The translations under genes and the position numbers were made by a program. Below the pieces are notes generated by a model that was given only the letters and a program-made list of their open reading frames with translations, made no database searches and had not been told where the DNA came from. From Haemophilus haemolyticus (GTDB lineage Bacteria; Pseudomonadota; Gammaproteobacteria; Enterobacterales; Pasteurellaceae), in the NCBI RefSeq assembly GCF_001679045.1, contig NZ_LYCK01000013.1, positions 1 to 64,000 of the forward strand: DNA of 64,000 bases, read 5' to 3'. Numbering within the stretch: position 1 is the stretch's first letter; each line of letters starts with the position of its first letter. This document shows, piece by piece, positions 21,003 through 30,146 of this stretch.

Positions 21003-21395
21003 ATGATAAACTACAAAGTGAATGAACCGATTTCAGTTAAACAATTTATTGAATTGTTAAATAAAACAACGCTTGGGGCACGCCGTCCGTTAGAGGATGA
21101 AAAACGCGTCGCAGCAATGTTGCACCATGCGGATTTATTAGTGACCGCTTGGGATGGTGAACAATTAGTGGGCGTGGCACGTTCCGTGACGGATTTTGTC
21201 TACTGCTGTTATTTATCTGATTTAGCGGTTGATGAGCAATATCAAAAACAAGGTATTGGATTGCAATTGATTGAACACACTAAACAAGCCTTGCATCCAC
21301 AAGCCAAAATTGTGCTTTTATCTGCTCCACAAGCTGTGGATTATTATCCACATATTGGATTTACTCAGCATATGAGTGCATGGACGAAGAGTTAA
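21003..21395 (+). CDS. GNAT-family N-acetyltransferase
   Basis: 130 residues. The acetyl-CoA loop is EQYQKQGIGLQLIEHTKQ, preceded by CYLSDLAVD (beta-4). The C-terminal YYPHIGFTQH is typical of the family. The substrate is unknown. The gene lies 33 bp after pgl and may belong to the same transcript. Confidence 0.85.
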   Translation: MINYKVNEPISVKQFIELLNKTTLGARRPLEDEKRVAAMLHHADLLVTAWDGEQLVGVARSVTDFVYCCYLSDLAVDEQYQKQGIGLQLIEHTKQALHPQAKIVLLSAPQAVDYYPHIGFTQHMSAWTKS

Positions 21396-21455
21396 TTTAT
21401 TAGCATTGTACGGACTAAAATAAGATATAGATGAATCAGATTCGGAGTGACTTTA

Positions 21456-21788
21456 ATGTTGAATTTAGATAATAAAAAATTCGTTGCTGTTGAAAATACA
21501 TCAAATGGTGAGGTGAGTAGCCAAACAGACTTTCATTACCATCAACAAGGTGAAATGATTTGGGCCGAATATTGTGGTGGTGAAATTTTAAAAGGTTTTT
21601 TAATTGGGAAATGGATTGACGATACTCAAATTGAATTTACGTATCAACATTTAAATCAATCACTAGAAAATCGTTTGGGGCGTTGTTGTACCACATTTTC
21701 TTTAGAAAATAGTAAACTCATCGGTCATGAAAAATGGCAGTGGTTAGACACGTTAGAGCAAGGCAGCTCTTTAATTAGAGAAATTTAA
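21456..21788 (+). CDS. Conserved hypothetical protein
   Basis: 110 residues with no signal peptide or membrane segment. It is rich in aromatic residues and glycine (WAEYCGGEILKGFLIGKWID), suggesting a small beta-rich fold. I recall relatives annotated as 'N-acetylglutamate synthase', a label I do not trust because no GNAT motif is visible. ATG 21456 has GGAG eight bases upstream and is preferred to the GTG at 21447. It lies between the GNAT gene and gnd. Confidence 0.72.
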   Translation: MLNLDNKKFVAVENTSNGEVSSQTDFHYHQQGEMIWAEYCGGEILKGFLIGKWIDDTQIEFTYQHLNQSLENRLGRCCTTFSLENSKLIGHEKWQWLDTLEQGSSLIREI

Positions 21789-21886
21789 AAGAAGTTTTGC
21801 TATAGAATATCTGAGACAAGCTTCTTATACTTTACAAGAAATACTAAATGATAGGTGCATCCGTACCTCACAAACAGGAGAAAACA

Positions 21887-23341
21887 ATGTCAGTAAAAGG
21901 CGACATCGGTGTTATCGGCTTAGCCGTAATGGGGCAGAACCTCATTTTAAATATGAACGATCATGGCTTTAAAGTCGTGGCATATAACCGTACCACCTCA
22001 AAAGTGGATGAATTTTTACAAGGTGCGGCAAAAGGCACGAATATTATCGGTGCATACTCTTTAGAAGATTTAGCTGCTAAATTAGAAAAACCACGTAAAG
22101 TGATGCTAATGGTGCGCGCGGGTGATGTGGTGGATCAATTCATTGAGGCATTACTGCCACATTTAGAAGAAGGCGACATCATCATTGATGGCGGTAACTC
22201 AAACTATCCTGATACTAACCGTCGTGTAAAAGCATTAGCGGAAAAAGGTATTCGCTTTATCGGTTCTGGTGTTTCTGGCGGTGAAGAAGGTGCGCGTCAT
22301 GGGCCATCTATTATGCCAGGTGGTAACCACGAAGCATGGCAATATGTTAAACCAATCTTCCAAGCAATCTCAGCTAAAACAGAACAAGGCGAACCTTGCT
22401 GTGACTGGGTTGGTGGTGAAGGCGCTGGCCACTTTGTGAAAATGGTTCACAATGGTATCGAATACGGCGATATGCAATTAATCTGTGAAGCTTACCAATT
22501 CTTAAAAGAAGGTTTAGGCTTGAGCTATGACGAAATGCAAGCCATCTTCGCAGAATGGAAAAAAACTGAACTTGATAGTTATCTAATCGATATTACCACC
22601 GACATTCTTGGTTATAAAGATTCCGATGGTGAGCCATTAGTTGAAAAAATCTTAGATACCGCTGGTCAAAAAGGGACAGGTAAATGGACTGGTATCAACG
22701 CATTAGATTTCGGTATTCCATTAACCTTAATCACTGAATCCGTCTTTGCACGCTGTGTTTCTTCATTTAAAGATCAACGTGTTGCAGCAAATCAATTATT
22801 CAATAAAACAGTTGTTCCAGTTGAAGGTGACAAAAAAGTTTGGATTGAAGCAGTGCGTAAAGCATTATTGGCGTCAAAAATCATTTCTTACGCACAAGGC
22901 TTTATGCTGATTCGTGAAGCCTCTGAACAATTTGGTTGGGATATTAACTATGGTGCAACGGCGTTATTATGGCGTGAAGGTTGTATCATTCGCAGTCGTT
23001 TCTTAGGTAATATTCGCGATGCGTATGAAGCAAATCCAGATTTAATCTTCTTGGGTTCAGATAGTTACTTCAAAGGCATTTTAGAAAATGCATTAAGCGA
23101 TTGGCGTAAAGTGGTGGCAAAATCTATCGAAGTGGGTATTCCAATGCCTTGTATGGCATCAGCTATTACCTTCTTAGACGGTTACACTTCAGCACGTTTA
23201 CCAGCAAACCTATTGCAAGCACAACGTGACTACTTCGGCGCACATACTTATGAGCGTACTGATAAACCACGTGGTGAATTCTTCCATACTAACTGGACAG
23301 GCCGTGGTGGGAATACCGCTTCTACCACCTATGATGTGTAG
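21887..23341 (+). CDS. gnd: 6-phosphogluconate dehydrogenase, decarboxylating
   Basis: 484 residues. It has the NADP-binding IGVIGLAVMGQNLILNMNDH, the signature VSGGEEGARHGPSIMPGG, the catalytic Lys region GAGHFVKMVHNGIEYG and the C-terminal THEx-like tail RGGNTAS. It converts 6-phosphogluconate to ribulose 5-phosphate, CO2 and NADPH. AGGAGAAAACA precedes ATG 21887. With zwf, pgl and rpe, the window holds most of the oxidative pentose branch. Confidence 0.97.
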   Translation: MSVKGDIGVIGLAVMGQNLILNMNDHGFKVVAYNRTTSKVDEFLQGAAKGTNIIGAYSLEDLAAKLEKPRKVMLMVRAGDVVDQFIEALLPHLEEGDIIIDGGNSNYPDTNRRVKALAEKGIRFIGSGVSGGEEGARHGPSIMPGGNHEAWQYVKPIFQAISAKTEQGEPCCDWVGGEGAGHFVKMVHNGIEYGDMQLICEAYQFLKEGLGLSYDEMQAIFAEWKKTELDSYLIDITTDILGYKDSDGEPLVEKILDTAGQKGTGKWTGINALDFGIPLTLITESVFARCVSSFKDQRVAANQLFNKTVVPVEGDKKVWIEAVRKALLASKIISYAQGFMLIREASEQFGWDINYGATALLWREGCIIRSRFLGNIRDAYEANPDLIFLGSDSYFKGILENALSDWRKVVAKSIEVGIPMPCMASAITFLDGYTSARLPANLLQAQRDYFGAHTYERTDKPRGEFFHTNWTGRGGNTASTTYDV

Positions 23342-23362
23342 TTAAAAATATCGATAAAAATT

Positions 23363-23398
23363 ACCGCACTTTGAGATAGTAAAGTGCGGTATTTTTTT
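23363..23398. terminator. Paired uptake signals as the gnd terminator
   Basis: ACCGCACTT at 23363 and AAGTGCGGT at 23382 form the stem, followed by a run of seven T. A second, partly mismatched dyad, AACGGCGCT / AGCACCGTT at 23431-23453, faces the convergent Dcu gene. Confidence 0.82.
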
Positions 23399-23473
23399 AT
23401 CTCTTTTATGTTTATATTTGGGAAATAAAAAACGGCGCTATTTCAGCACCGTTCTTTGTTATCGAATCACATT

Positions 23474-24796
23474 TTAAAGAATAACCTGAGAAAGACCTAA
23501 ACCGATTAATAAGCAGAAAAGCATACTTAATAAACCAGGAACCATAAAGCTGTGATTTAAAATGTATTTACCGATTTTGGTTGTACCAGTGGTATCGAAG
23601 TCAAGAGACGCGATGATTGGGCCGTAGTTAGGGATAAAGAAGTAACCATTTACTGCCACAAATACACCGATTAATACTGGTGCTGGGATACCTAATGCGA
23701 TACCAAGTGGGAATAATGTTGCTACTGTTGCACCTTGGCTGTTTACTAATACTGAAAGTACAAATAGCGCGAAAGCAAATGCCCATGGTGCAGTTTCAAC
23801 TAAGCCTTTCACCATTTCTTTTACTTCAGTCATGTGCGCTTGCATCAATGTATCACCTAACCATGCAATACCGAAGATTGCGATTACTGCACGCATACCT
23901 GCGTGGAACACAGAACCTTTAGTGATTTCAGTACCATCTGGTTTACAAGTTAAGATAATTAACGCACCAATCGCTAACATAATGATTTCGATAGTGTGTG
24001 CCATCCCCATTGGTTTACCATCAAATACTGGACGTAAAGATGGAACCGCACCCATGATTACAACAAGTAATGAACCAAATAAGAATAAAGAAACAGAAAT
24101 TTTAGCTGTTTTGCTCACTTCTACTTCTTTGACTGAAGTGGTAGAAGCAAAAGTATCTGCATATTTTGGATCATTTAAACGACGTTGATATTCTGGATCA
24201 TCTTTTAATTCTTTACCCATTTTGTTTACAAATAAACAAGCAATAAAAATACCTAAGATGGTTGAAGGAATAGTTACTATTAATACGTCGCCAAGATGGA
24301 TGCCTTGAGGTTCAAGGTAAGCTACGACCGCTACAACAGCTGCCGCAATAGGGCTTGCTACGATAGCAAATTGTGATGCGATTACCGCCATTGACATTGG
24401 ACGTTCTGGACGGATACCATTTTGACGGCTCACTTCAGCGATAACTGGTAATACAGAATATGCTACATGGCCAGTACCCGCTAAGAAAGTGAATAACCAA
24501 GTTACTGCTGGAGCGATAAACGTAATGTGTTTAGGATTACGACGTAAGATTTTGGTTGCGATTTTGATCATGTAGTCTAAACCGCCAGCTGCTTGCATTG
24601 CCGCCGCCGCTGCCACTACAGCCATAATCATAAACATAACATCAATAGGTAAACCTGCTGGTTTTAAACCAAAGCCAAAAGAAAGAATAGCAAGGCCTAA
24701 ACCACCAAATACACCTAAACCGATACCACCTACACGTGCACCCACAAAGATACACAATAATACGATGGCAAATTGTAGTAAGAACATTGCAGACAT
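23474..24796 (-). CDS. dcuB: Anaerobic C4-dicarboxylate transporter, Dcu family (DcuB-like)
   Basis: 440 residues with 10 or more membrane segments. It matches DcuA and DcuB along its length: [44 protein letters not shown] and [20 protein letters not shown]. Dcu proteins exchange external fumarate, malate or aspartate for succinate in fumarate respiration. DcuB is preferred over DcuA on features such as the NGIRPERP stretch and the GTGHV segment, but the two are hard to separate. No FNR site was clear upstream. Confidence 0.87.
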   Translation of the reverse strand: MSAMFLLQFAIVLLCIFVGARVGGIGLGVFGGLGLAILSFGFGLKPAGLPIDVMFMIMAVVAAAAAMQAAGGLDYMIKIATKILRRNPKHITFIAPAVTWLFTFLAGTGHVAYSVLPVIAEVSRQNGIRPERPMSMAVIASQFAIVASPIAAAVVAVVAYLEPQGIHLGDVLIVTIPSTILGIFIACLFVNKMGKELKDDPEYQRRLNDPKYADTFASTTSVKEVEVSKTAKISVSLFLFGSLLVVIMGAVPSLRPVFDGKPMGMAHTIEIIMLAIGALIILTCKPDGTEITKGSVFHAGMRAVIAIFGIAWLGDTLMQAHMTEVKEMVKGLVETAPWAFAFALFVLSVLVNSQGATVATLFPLGIALGIPAPVLIGVFVAVNGYFFIPNYGPIIASLDFDTTGTTKIGKYILNHSFMVPGLLSMLFCLLIGLGLSQVIL

Positions 24797-25044
24797 ACTG
24801 CCCCCTAAGTTAATTAAAAAACATCTTTGTTTTATTTGTTAAAACAGCGACTAATATAGCAACAAATAGGTATCGATTCCATAACATGGATCAATAAATT
24901 GTGGTCAAAAGTGAGGTTATTTATAGTTTAGTTATAGATGTATAATTTAAGGTATTTAACGTTCATAAGAATTTTTTTGAAAGATAACCCAAGTGCGGTT
25001 ATACTTGAGCCCTATTTTGACGTACTTAATCAGTAGAGAAAACA
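24797..25044. other. Intergenic region between the Dcu and rhodanese genes
   Basis: 248 bp between divergent genes. AT-rich, with one uptake signal at 24991-24999. No perfect FNR (TTGATN4ATCAA) or CRP site was found, although promoters for both genes must lie here. ACAACAAATAGGT-like half sites are not convincing. Confidence 0.4.
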
Positions 25045-25491
25045 ATGCAGGAATTTATCCCAATGGCAACAGAGTTTGCTCAAAAACATACTCTTTTAGC
25101 GGTTTCTTGGTTTGCGATTTTCGTGATGGTGATTTATACCTTCTATAAAGGCGCGACGAGTAAATTTAAAGTAATCACTCACAATGAGGTGATTCGTTTA
25201 ATCAATGCGGATGAAGCTATTGTGGTGGATTTACGTAGTATTGAAGAATTTCAACGTGGTCATATCATTGATAGTATTAATTTACTTCCAAGCGAAATTA
25301 AAAATCAAAACATCGGTAAAATTGAACAACACAAAGAGAAAGCCATTGTGTTGGTGGATATTAACGGTGTTTCTGCACCAGCTTCAGCTACGCTTTTAGC
25401 GAAACAAGGTTTTAACCGTGTGTTTGTGTTAAAAGAAGGCATTTCTGCATGGGCAGCGGCAAATTTACCTTTAGTTAAAAAACATAAATAA
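25045..25491 (+). CDS. Membrane-anchored rhodanese-like protein lacking the catalytic Cys (YibN-like)
   Basis: 148 residues. One N-terminal membrane helix ([18 protein letters not shown]) precedes a rhodanese domain with [20 protein letters not shown] and [20 protein letters not shown]. coli YibN lies near secB and has CQEPA in the active-site loop; here that loop reads SAPASA, and the whole protein contains no cysteine. Sulfurtransferase chemistry is therefore unlikely, and a structural or binding role is more plausible. secB follows after 13 bp. Confidence 0.87.
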   Translation: MQEFIPMATEFAQKHTLLAVSWFAIFVMVIYTFYKGATSKFKVITHNEVIRLINADEAIVVDLRSIEEFQRGHIIDSINLLPSEIKNQNIGKIEQHKEKAIVLVDINGVSAPASATLLAKQGFNRVFVLKEGISAWAAANLPLVKKHK

Positions 25492-25504
25492 TAAGGAATA
25501 GAAA

Positions 25505-26014
25505 ATGTCAGAACAAAAACAAGACGTTGCAGCAACAGAAGAACAACAACCCGTTCTTCAAATTCAACGTATTTATGTGAAAGATGTGTCTTTTGAAGCA
25601 CCAAATCTTCCACATATTTTCCAACAAGAATGGAAACCAAAACTTGGTTTTGATTTAAGCACCGAAACGACTCAAGTTGGTGATGACTTATATGAAGTGG
25701 TATTAAACATTTCTGTTGAAACTACACTTGAAGATAGTGGTGATGTCGCATTTATTTGTGAAGTAAAACAAGCGGGCGTATTCACTATTAGCGGTTTAGA
25801 AGATGTTCAAATGGCGCATTGTTTAACCTCTCAATGCCCAAATATGCTTTTCCCTTATGCGCGTGAATTAGTGTCTAACTTAGTAAATCGCGGCACGTTC
25901 CCTGCGTTGAATTTATCTCCAGTAAACTTTGATGCATTGTTTGTTGAATATATGAATCGTCAACAAGCAGAAAATGCAGAAGAAAAATCTGAAGAAGGTC
26001 AAACTAAACACTAA
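25505..26014 (+). CDS. secB: Protein-export chaperone SecB
   Basis: 169 residues. It has the family's [19 protein letters not shown] near the N-terminus and [17 protein letters not shown] in the core. SecB tetramers hold preproteins unfolded and deliver them to SecA. The acidic tail ([13 protein letters not shown]) is typical. It is preceded by AAGGAATAGAAA and followed by a strong terminator. It is co-transcribed with the rhodanese-like gene, a YibN-SecB pairing also found in enterobacteria. Confidence 0.97.
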   Translation: MSEQKQDVAATEEQQPVLQIQRIYVKDVSFEAPNLPHIFQQEWKPKLGFDLSTETTQVGDDLYEVVLNISVETTLEDSGDVAFICEVKQAGVFTISGLEDVQMAHCLTSQCPNMLFPYARELVSNLVNRGTFPALNLSPVNFDALFVEYMNRQQAENAEEKSEEGQTKH

Positions 26015-26029
26015 TTAAGTGGTAAAACA

Positions 26030-26060
26030 AAAGGCAAGCTAGGAATCCTAACTTGCCTTT
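26030..26060 (+). terminator. Terminator after secB
   Basis: Long stem AAAGGCAAG-c-TAGGA / TCCTA-a-CTTGCCTTT with a run of T. It also faces convergent aphA. Confidence 0.88.
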
Positions 26061-26082
26061 TTTGTTGTTAAAGTGCGGTCAA

Positions 26083-26790
26083 TTAATAGCTTGAATTGAT
26101 TAACACTTCTTCACCATAGCCACCTAACGTCGGCATTGGTTGATAAGTTGAGTTTGCTGCACGCATTAAACGAATACCACGAATACCCGCTTCTTTAGCT
26201 GCTAATACATCATCATCGCTGTCGCCATAGTGAATAGTAACTTTGTGTGCAATAATGCCTGGGGTTTTGTTGTATTTAGTTGTGCGTTCACGTCCGCCCA
26301 TAAATTCAACAGGGTGCATATTTTTAATATCAAACGCTTTTTGTAATACAGGAGTTACGCCATCCACGTTCCCTGCAGTACGGCCTGTAATAAAATAAAT
26401 TTGGTCTCCACGTTCTTGGTGCATTTTGATCAAATCAACGCCGATTTGTTTTGGAATTGAGTATTTGTCGCAACCTGCGTTAACTTCATTCCAGAAATCT
26501 TGATTTTTCAAGTAGTCTTGTTTGCCTGGAGAATACTTTTGTTGACCGTAATAGAAACAAGGGCTACTGAAAAGTACGGTGTCATCAATATCAAAGCTCA
26601 CATTAATTGGACCTTTGCCTTCTAATTCTTTTTTGATTTGATCTACTGAGATCCAGTGAATTGGTTGTTCTTGCAACATTTCACGTGCATTTGTACCAGA
26701 TTGAGTATAAGGCTCAGTTTTTCCTGCCATAGCTGGAATTGCTGCTGCGGTTAATAAAGCTACAACAGATAGCTTGATCATCTTTTTCAT
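26083..26790 (-). CDS. aphA: Class B acid phosphatase AphA, periplasmic
   Basis: 235 residues. A Sec signal peptide (LSVVALLTAAAIPAMA) is cut near residue 22. The DDDD-superfamily motifs are FDIDDTVLFSSP, YFITGRTAGN and HYGDSDDDVLAAKEAG. It removes phosphate from nucleotides and small phosphoesters in the periplasm, which supports nucleoside and NAD-precursor uptake. It is divergent from hslVU; a PurR-type palindrome lies between them at 26861. Confidence 0.94.
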   Translation of the reverse strand: MKKMIKLSVVALLTAAAIPAMAGKTEPYTQSGTNAREMLQEQPIHWISVDQIKKELEGKGPINVSFDIDDTVLFSSPCFYYGQQKYSPGKQDYLKNQDFWNEVNAGCDKYSIPKQIGVDLIKMHQERGDQIYFITGRTAGNVDGVTPVLQKAFDIKNMHPVEFMGGRERTTKYNKTPGIIAHKVTIHYGDSDDDVLAAKEAGIRGIRLMRAANSTYQPMPTLGGYGEEVLINSSY

Positions 26791-26860
26791 AAAAAACTCC
26801 TAGTTGGATGGTCATTGAACGTAGGACATCATACACGTTTTATGCTTTATATCAATTTAA

Positions 26861-26874
26861 AGCAAACGTTTGCT
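26861..26874. promoter_or_regulatory. PurR-type (LacI-family) operator candidate
   Basis: AGCAAACGTTTGCT is a perfect 14-bp palindrome matching the core of the PurR box (ACGCAAACGTTTNCNT). It lies 71 bp upstream of the aphA start and 135 bp upstream of hslV. Control of a periplasmic nucleotidase by PurR would make sense; other LacI-family proteins could also use it. Confidence 0.6.
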
Positions 26875-26945
26875 ATCTTGAAGTATGATCAGGCTCACAT
26901 TTTTTTATTATTTTTGGCGAATAAATCGGCAAAAGAGTGTTTTCC

Positions 26946-26973
26946 CTTGAATTTTGTTAATTTACCGCCATAT
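26946..26973 (+). promoter_or_regulatory. Sigma32 (RpoH) type promoter of hslVU
   Basis: CTTGAA (26946-26951), 14 bp, then CGCCATAT (26966-26973). The heat-shock consensus is CTTGAAA with 11-16 bp and CCCCATNT, so the fit has one mismatch in the -10. hslVU is heat-shock controlled in E. coli. The predicted start site is about 28 bp before the hslV ATG. Confidence 0.75.
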
Positions 26974-27008
26974 AACGAACAACTTTTCACTTTATAAAGG
27001 ATAGAACA

Positions 27009-27536
27009 ATGACAACGATTGTAAGCGTACGTCGCAATGGAAAAGTCGTCGTAGGCGGTGATGGACAAGTTTCTTTGGGTAATACCGTTATGAAAGGCAA
27101 TGCACGAAAAGTGCGTCGTTTATATAATGGCAAAGTGATTGCAGGTTTTGCTGGTGGTACTGCAGATGCATTTACACTTTTCGAATTATTTGAACGTAAA
27201 CTTGAAATGCACCAAGGGCACTTACTAAAAAGTGCGGTGGAATTAGCAAAAGATTGGCGTACAGATCGTGCACTCCGTAAGTTAGAAGCGATGCTAATTG
27301 TGGCGGATGAAAAAGAAAGTTTAATCATCACGGGTATTGGCGACGTGGTTCAACCAGAAGAAGATCAAATTTTAGCAATCGGATCGGGTGGTAACTATGC
27401 CTTGTCTGCAGCACGTGCATTGGTGGAAAATACCGAACTTTCTGCTCGTGAAATTGTTGAAAAATCTTTGAAAATTGCTGGTGATATTTGCGTGTTCACA
27501 AATACCAATTTCACTATTGAAGAATTACCGAATTAA
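27009..27536 (+). CDS. hslV: ATP-dependent protease subunit HslV
   Basis: 175 residues. After removal of Met1 the N-terminal Thr ([19 protein letters not shown]) is the nucleophile of this proteasome-beta-like peptidase. HslV dodecamers pair with HslU hexamers to degrade unfolded and regulatory proteins. The H. influenzae complex is a known crystallographic model. hslU follows after 10 bp. Confidence 0.97.
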   Translation: MTTIVSVRRNGKVVVGGDGQVSLGNTVMKGNARKVRRLYNGKVIAGFAGGTADAFTLFELFERKLEMHQGHLLKSAVELAKDWRTDRALRKLEAMLIVADEKESLIITGIGDVVQPEEDQILAIGSGGNYALSAARALVENTELSAREIVEKSLKIAGDICVFTNTNFTIEELPN

Positions 27537-27546
27537 GGAAAAAGCT

Positions 27547-28881
27547 ATGTCTGAAATGACTCCTCGCGAAATAGTTTCTGAATTAGATCAACATATTATT
27601 GGTCAAGCCGATGCAAAACGTGCTGTGGCGATTGCGTTGCGTAACCGTTGGCGTCGTATGCAGCTTCAAGAACCTTTGCGTCATGAGGTGACCCCAAAAA
27701 ATATTTTAATGATTGGACCAACTGGCGTGGGTAAAACTGAAATTGCGCGCCGTTTAGCCAAATTAGCTAACGCGCCATTTATCAAAGTAGAAGCAACGAA
27801 ATTTACCGAAGTGGGCTACGTGGGGAAAGAGGTTGATTCCATTATTCGTGATTTAACGGATAGTGCGATGAAGCTTGTTCGCCAGCAGGAAATTGCGAAG
27901 AACAGAGCAAGAGCTGAAGATGCTGCCGAAGAGCGTATCTTGGATGCTTTACTTCCTCCAGCTAAAAATCAATGGGGCGAAGTTGAAAGCCATGATAGTC
28001 ACAGCAGTACTCGCCAAGCGTTCCGTAAAAAATTACGTGAAGGTCAATTAGATGATAAAGAAATCGAAATTGATGTGTCGGCGGGCGTGTCTATGGGCGT
28101 TGAAATTATGGCTCCTCCAGGCATGGAAGAAATGACAAATCAACTGCAATCATTGTTCCAAAATTTGGGTTCAGATAAAACGAAAAAACGCAAAATGAAA
28201 ATTAAAGATGCGTTGAAAGCGTTGATTGATGATGAAGCAGCGAAATTAATTAACCCTGAAGAACTTAAACAAAAAGCGATTGATGCTGTAGAACAAAATG
28301 GTATCGTCTTTATCGATGAAATCGACAAAATTTGCAAGAAAGGTGAATACAGTGGTGCAGATGTATCGCGTGAAGGCGTGCAACGTGATTTACTTCCGTT
28401 AGTGGAAGGCTCGACCGTTAGCACCAAACACGGAATGGTAAAAACCGATCATATCTTATTTATTGCATCGGGTGCATTCCAAGTTGCCCGTCCTTCAGAT
28501 TTAATTCCAGAGTTGCAGGGGCGCTTGCCGATTCGTGTTGAACTTACCGCATTAAGTGCGGCTGATTTTGAGCGTATTTTAACGGAGCCACATGCCTCTT
28601 TAACCGAGCAATACAAAGCATTGATGGCAACAGAGGGTGTGAATATTGAATTTACAACCGATGCGGTGAAGAAAATTGCTGAGGCTGCATTCCGAGTAAA
28701 TGAAAAAACAGAAAATATTGGTGCGCGCCGTTTGCATACCGTAATGGAGCGTTTGATGGATAAAATTTCTTTCAGTGCAAGTGACATGAATGGTCAAACG
28801 GTCAATATTGATGCGGCTTATGTAGCGGATGCACTTGGCGAAGTTGTTGAAAATGAAGATTTGAGTCGTTTTATTCTTTAA
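27547..28881 (+). CDS. hslU: ATPase subunit HslU of the HslUV protease
   Basis: 444 residues. AAA+ protein with Walker [14 protein letters not shown], Walker [12 protein letters not shown], an intermediate domain around residues 110-240, and the C-terminal [15 protein letters not shown] sensor region. It unfolds substrates and feeds them to HslV. I used ATG 27547 after AAGGAAAAAGCT; the longer frame upstream overlaps hslV. Confidence 0.97.
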   Translation: MSEMTPREIVSELDQHIIGQADAKRAVAIALRNRWRRMQLQEPLRHEVTPKNILMIGPTGVGKTEIARRLAKLANAPFIKVEATKFTEVGYVGKEVDSIIRDLTDSAMKLVRQQEIAKNRARAEDAAEERILDALLPPAKNQWGEVESHDSHSSTRQAFRKKLREGQLDDKEIEIDVSAGVSMGVEIMAPPGMEEMTNQLQSLFQNLGSDKTKKRKMKIKDALKALIDDEAAKLINPEELKQKAIDAVEQNGIVFIDEIDKICKKGEYSGADVSREGVQRDLLPLVEGSTVSTKHGMVKTDHILFIASGAFQVARPSDLIPELQGRLPIRVELTALSAADFERILTEPHASLTEQYKALMATEGVNIEFTTDAVKKIAEAAFRVNEKTENIGARRLHTVMERLMDKISFSASDMNGQTVNIDAAYVADALGEVVENEDLSRFIL

Positions 28882-28903
28882 GTATTTTCTTTTCTGATAC
28901 AAG

Positions 28904-28929
28904 AAGTGCGGTGAATTTTCACCGCACTT
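28904..28929. terminator. Paired uptake signals as terminator, hslU / potD
   Basis: AAGTGCGGT at 28904 and ACCGCACTT at 28921 form a long stem (with GAATTTTC between) followed by TTTTTTG. It lies between convergent hslU and potD. Confidence 0.83.
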
Positions 28930-28952
28930 TTTTGCTGTTTTAAATTAAGAAA

Positions 28953-30005
28953 TTAATTAGTTTTTAATTTGCTCCAATATTTTTCATAAATATCGACAGC
29001 TTCACCAACATCACCTTGCATAATCCCTTTTTCTACTTCTGATGCTGGTGGAAATAGTTTAGGATCATTGGCAACTTCTGGGTTGAGTAATGCTTTGACG
29101 CCTTCATTTGGCATAGAAAAGCCCATGCGTTCTACTACAACTTTGGCATTTTCTGGACGAAGTAAGAAGTCAATGAACTTATGCGCACCTTCAACATTTT
29201 TTGCTGTAGTTGGAATCGCATAGTTATCCATCCAGAAAATTGCCCCTTCTTTTGGATACACAAATTGGAGAGATGGATTTTCTTTATGTGCTAAATAAGC
29301 AGAACCATTCCAAATCATACCAATTGCAGCTTCACCTTGTACGTAAGGGACTTCTGGTGAGTCAGAGTTAAAGGTTGCCACATTTGGTAAAAGTTTTTCT
29401 AAACGCTCATAAGCTGTTTTGATGTCTTCTTCATTGGTGGTATTAGGCGATTTACCATCAAGTAATAATGCTACGTGGAACACTTCACGTGCATCACTGG
29501 TCATAAGAACTTTACCTTTAAATTCAGGTTTCCATAAATCCGCCCAGCTGGTGATGGTTTTAGGATCAATCTCATCCGCATTAACTTCAATACCAGTAAG
29601 TCCGTAAACATAAGGTAATGAATATTTATTTTCTGGGTCGAATTCTTTGTTTAATAAATGTTTAGGAATTTGATGAATATTGGTCAATTTACTTTGATCA
29701 ATCGGTTGAAGCATCTTTTCCTTAATCATTTTATTTACGTAGTAACTTGATGGAAATACCAAATCATAGCCAGAACCCGTATTTTGGGTAAGTTTAAGTT
29801 TTGCGTACATTTCTTCGTTGCTTTCAAAGGTAGAATAAATTACCTCGATGCCGGTTTCTTTAGAGAACTGTGCGACTAAATCAGAAGGCACATAGTCTGT
29901 CCAGTTATAGACGTAAAGTTTGTTATTGGCAAAAGCGGAAGCCGCGAAAAGTGCGGTGGTGGAAAGGAAAAGATTTTTGAGTGAGTGAGCAAAGAATTTT
30001 TTCAA
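28953..30005 (-). CDS. potD: Spermidine/putrescine-binding periplasmic protein
   Basis: 350 residues. Signal peptide [18 protein letters not shown], then the PotD/PotF fold: [37 protein letters not shown] and [10 protein letters not shown]. It is the binding component of a polyamine ABC importer whose other parts are not here. The start is TTG at 30005, supported by GGAGG at the right distance and no better ATG. The next gene is a divergent oxidoreductase similar to polyamine-catabolism enzymes. Confidence 0.9.
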   Translation of the reverse strand: MKKFFAHSLKNLFLSTTALFAASAFANNKLYVYNWTDYVPSDLVAQFSKETGIEVIYSTFESNEEMYAKLKLTQNTGSGYDLVFPSSYYVNKMIKEKMLQPIDQSKLTNIHQIPKHLLNKEFDPENKYSLPYVYGLTGIEVNADEIDPKTITSWADLWKPEFKGKVLMTSDAREVFHVALLLDGKSPNTTNEEDIKTAYERLEKLLPNVATFNSDSPEVPYVQGEAAIGMIWNGSAYLAHKENPSLQFVYPKEGAIFWMDNYAIPTTAKNVEGAHKFIDFLLRPENAKVVVERMGFSMPNEGVKALLNPEVANDPKLFPPASEVEKGIMQGDVGEAVDIYEKYWSKLKTN

Positions 30006-30052
30006 TTTATTGACCTCCGAGGGTTATCGTTCATCATAAAACGCACAAATTT

Positions 30053-30117
30053 TGCGCGCGCGCAGTATAGCATTTTTTTTGTAAAAGGTTTGACATATTT
30101 CCCTTTCGGGGTAAGAT
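30053..30117. promoter_or_regulatory. Overlapping divergent promoters, potD / FAD oxidoreductase
   Basis: Plus strand: TTGACA (30090-30095), 16 bp, TAAGAT (30112-30117). Minus strand: extended -10 TGCTATACT with its hexamer at 30064-30069. The alternating tract TGCGCGCGCGCA at 30053-30064 falls at the expected potD transcription start. Confidence 0.65.
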
Positions 30118-30146
30118 TTTGCCAATTTTTTCCTAAGAGATTTTTT

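Noticed and set aside
24797-24960. FNR box upstream of the Dcu gene
   Set aside because: Only single half-sites were found; none fits TTGATN4ATCAA.
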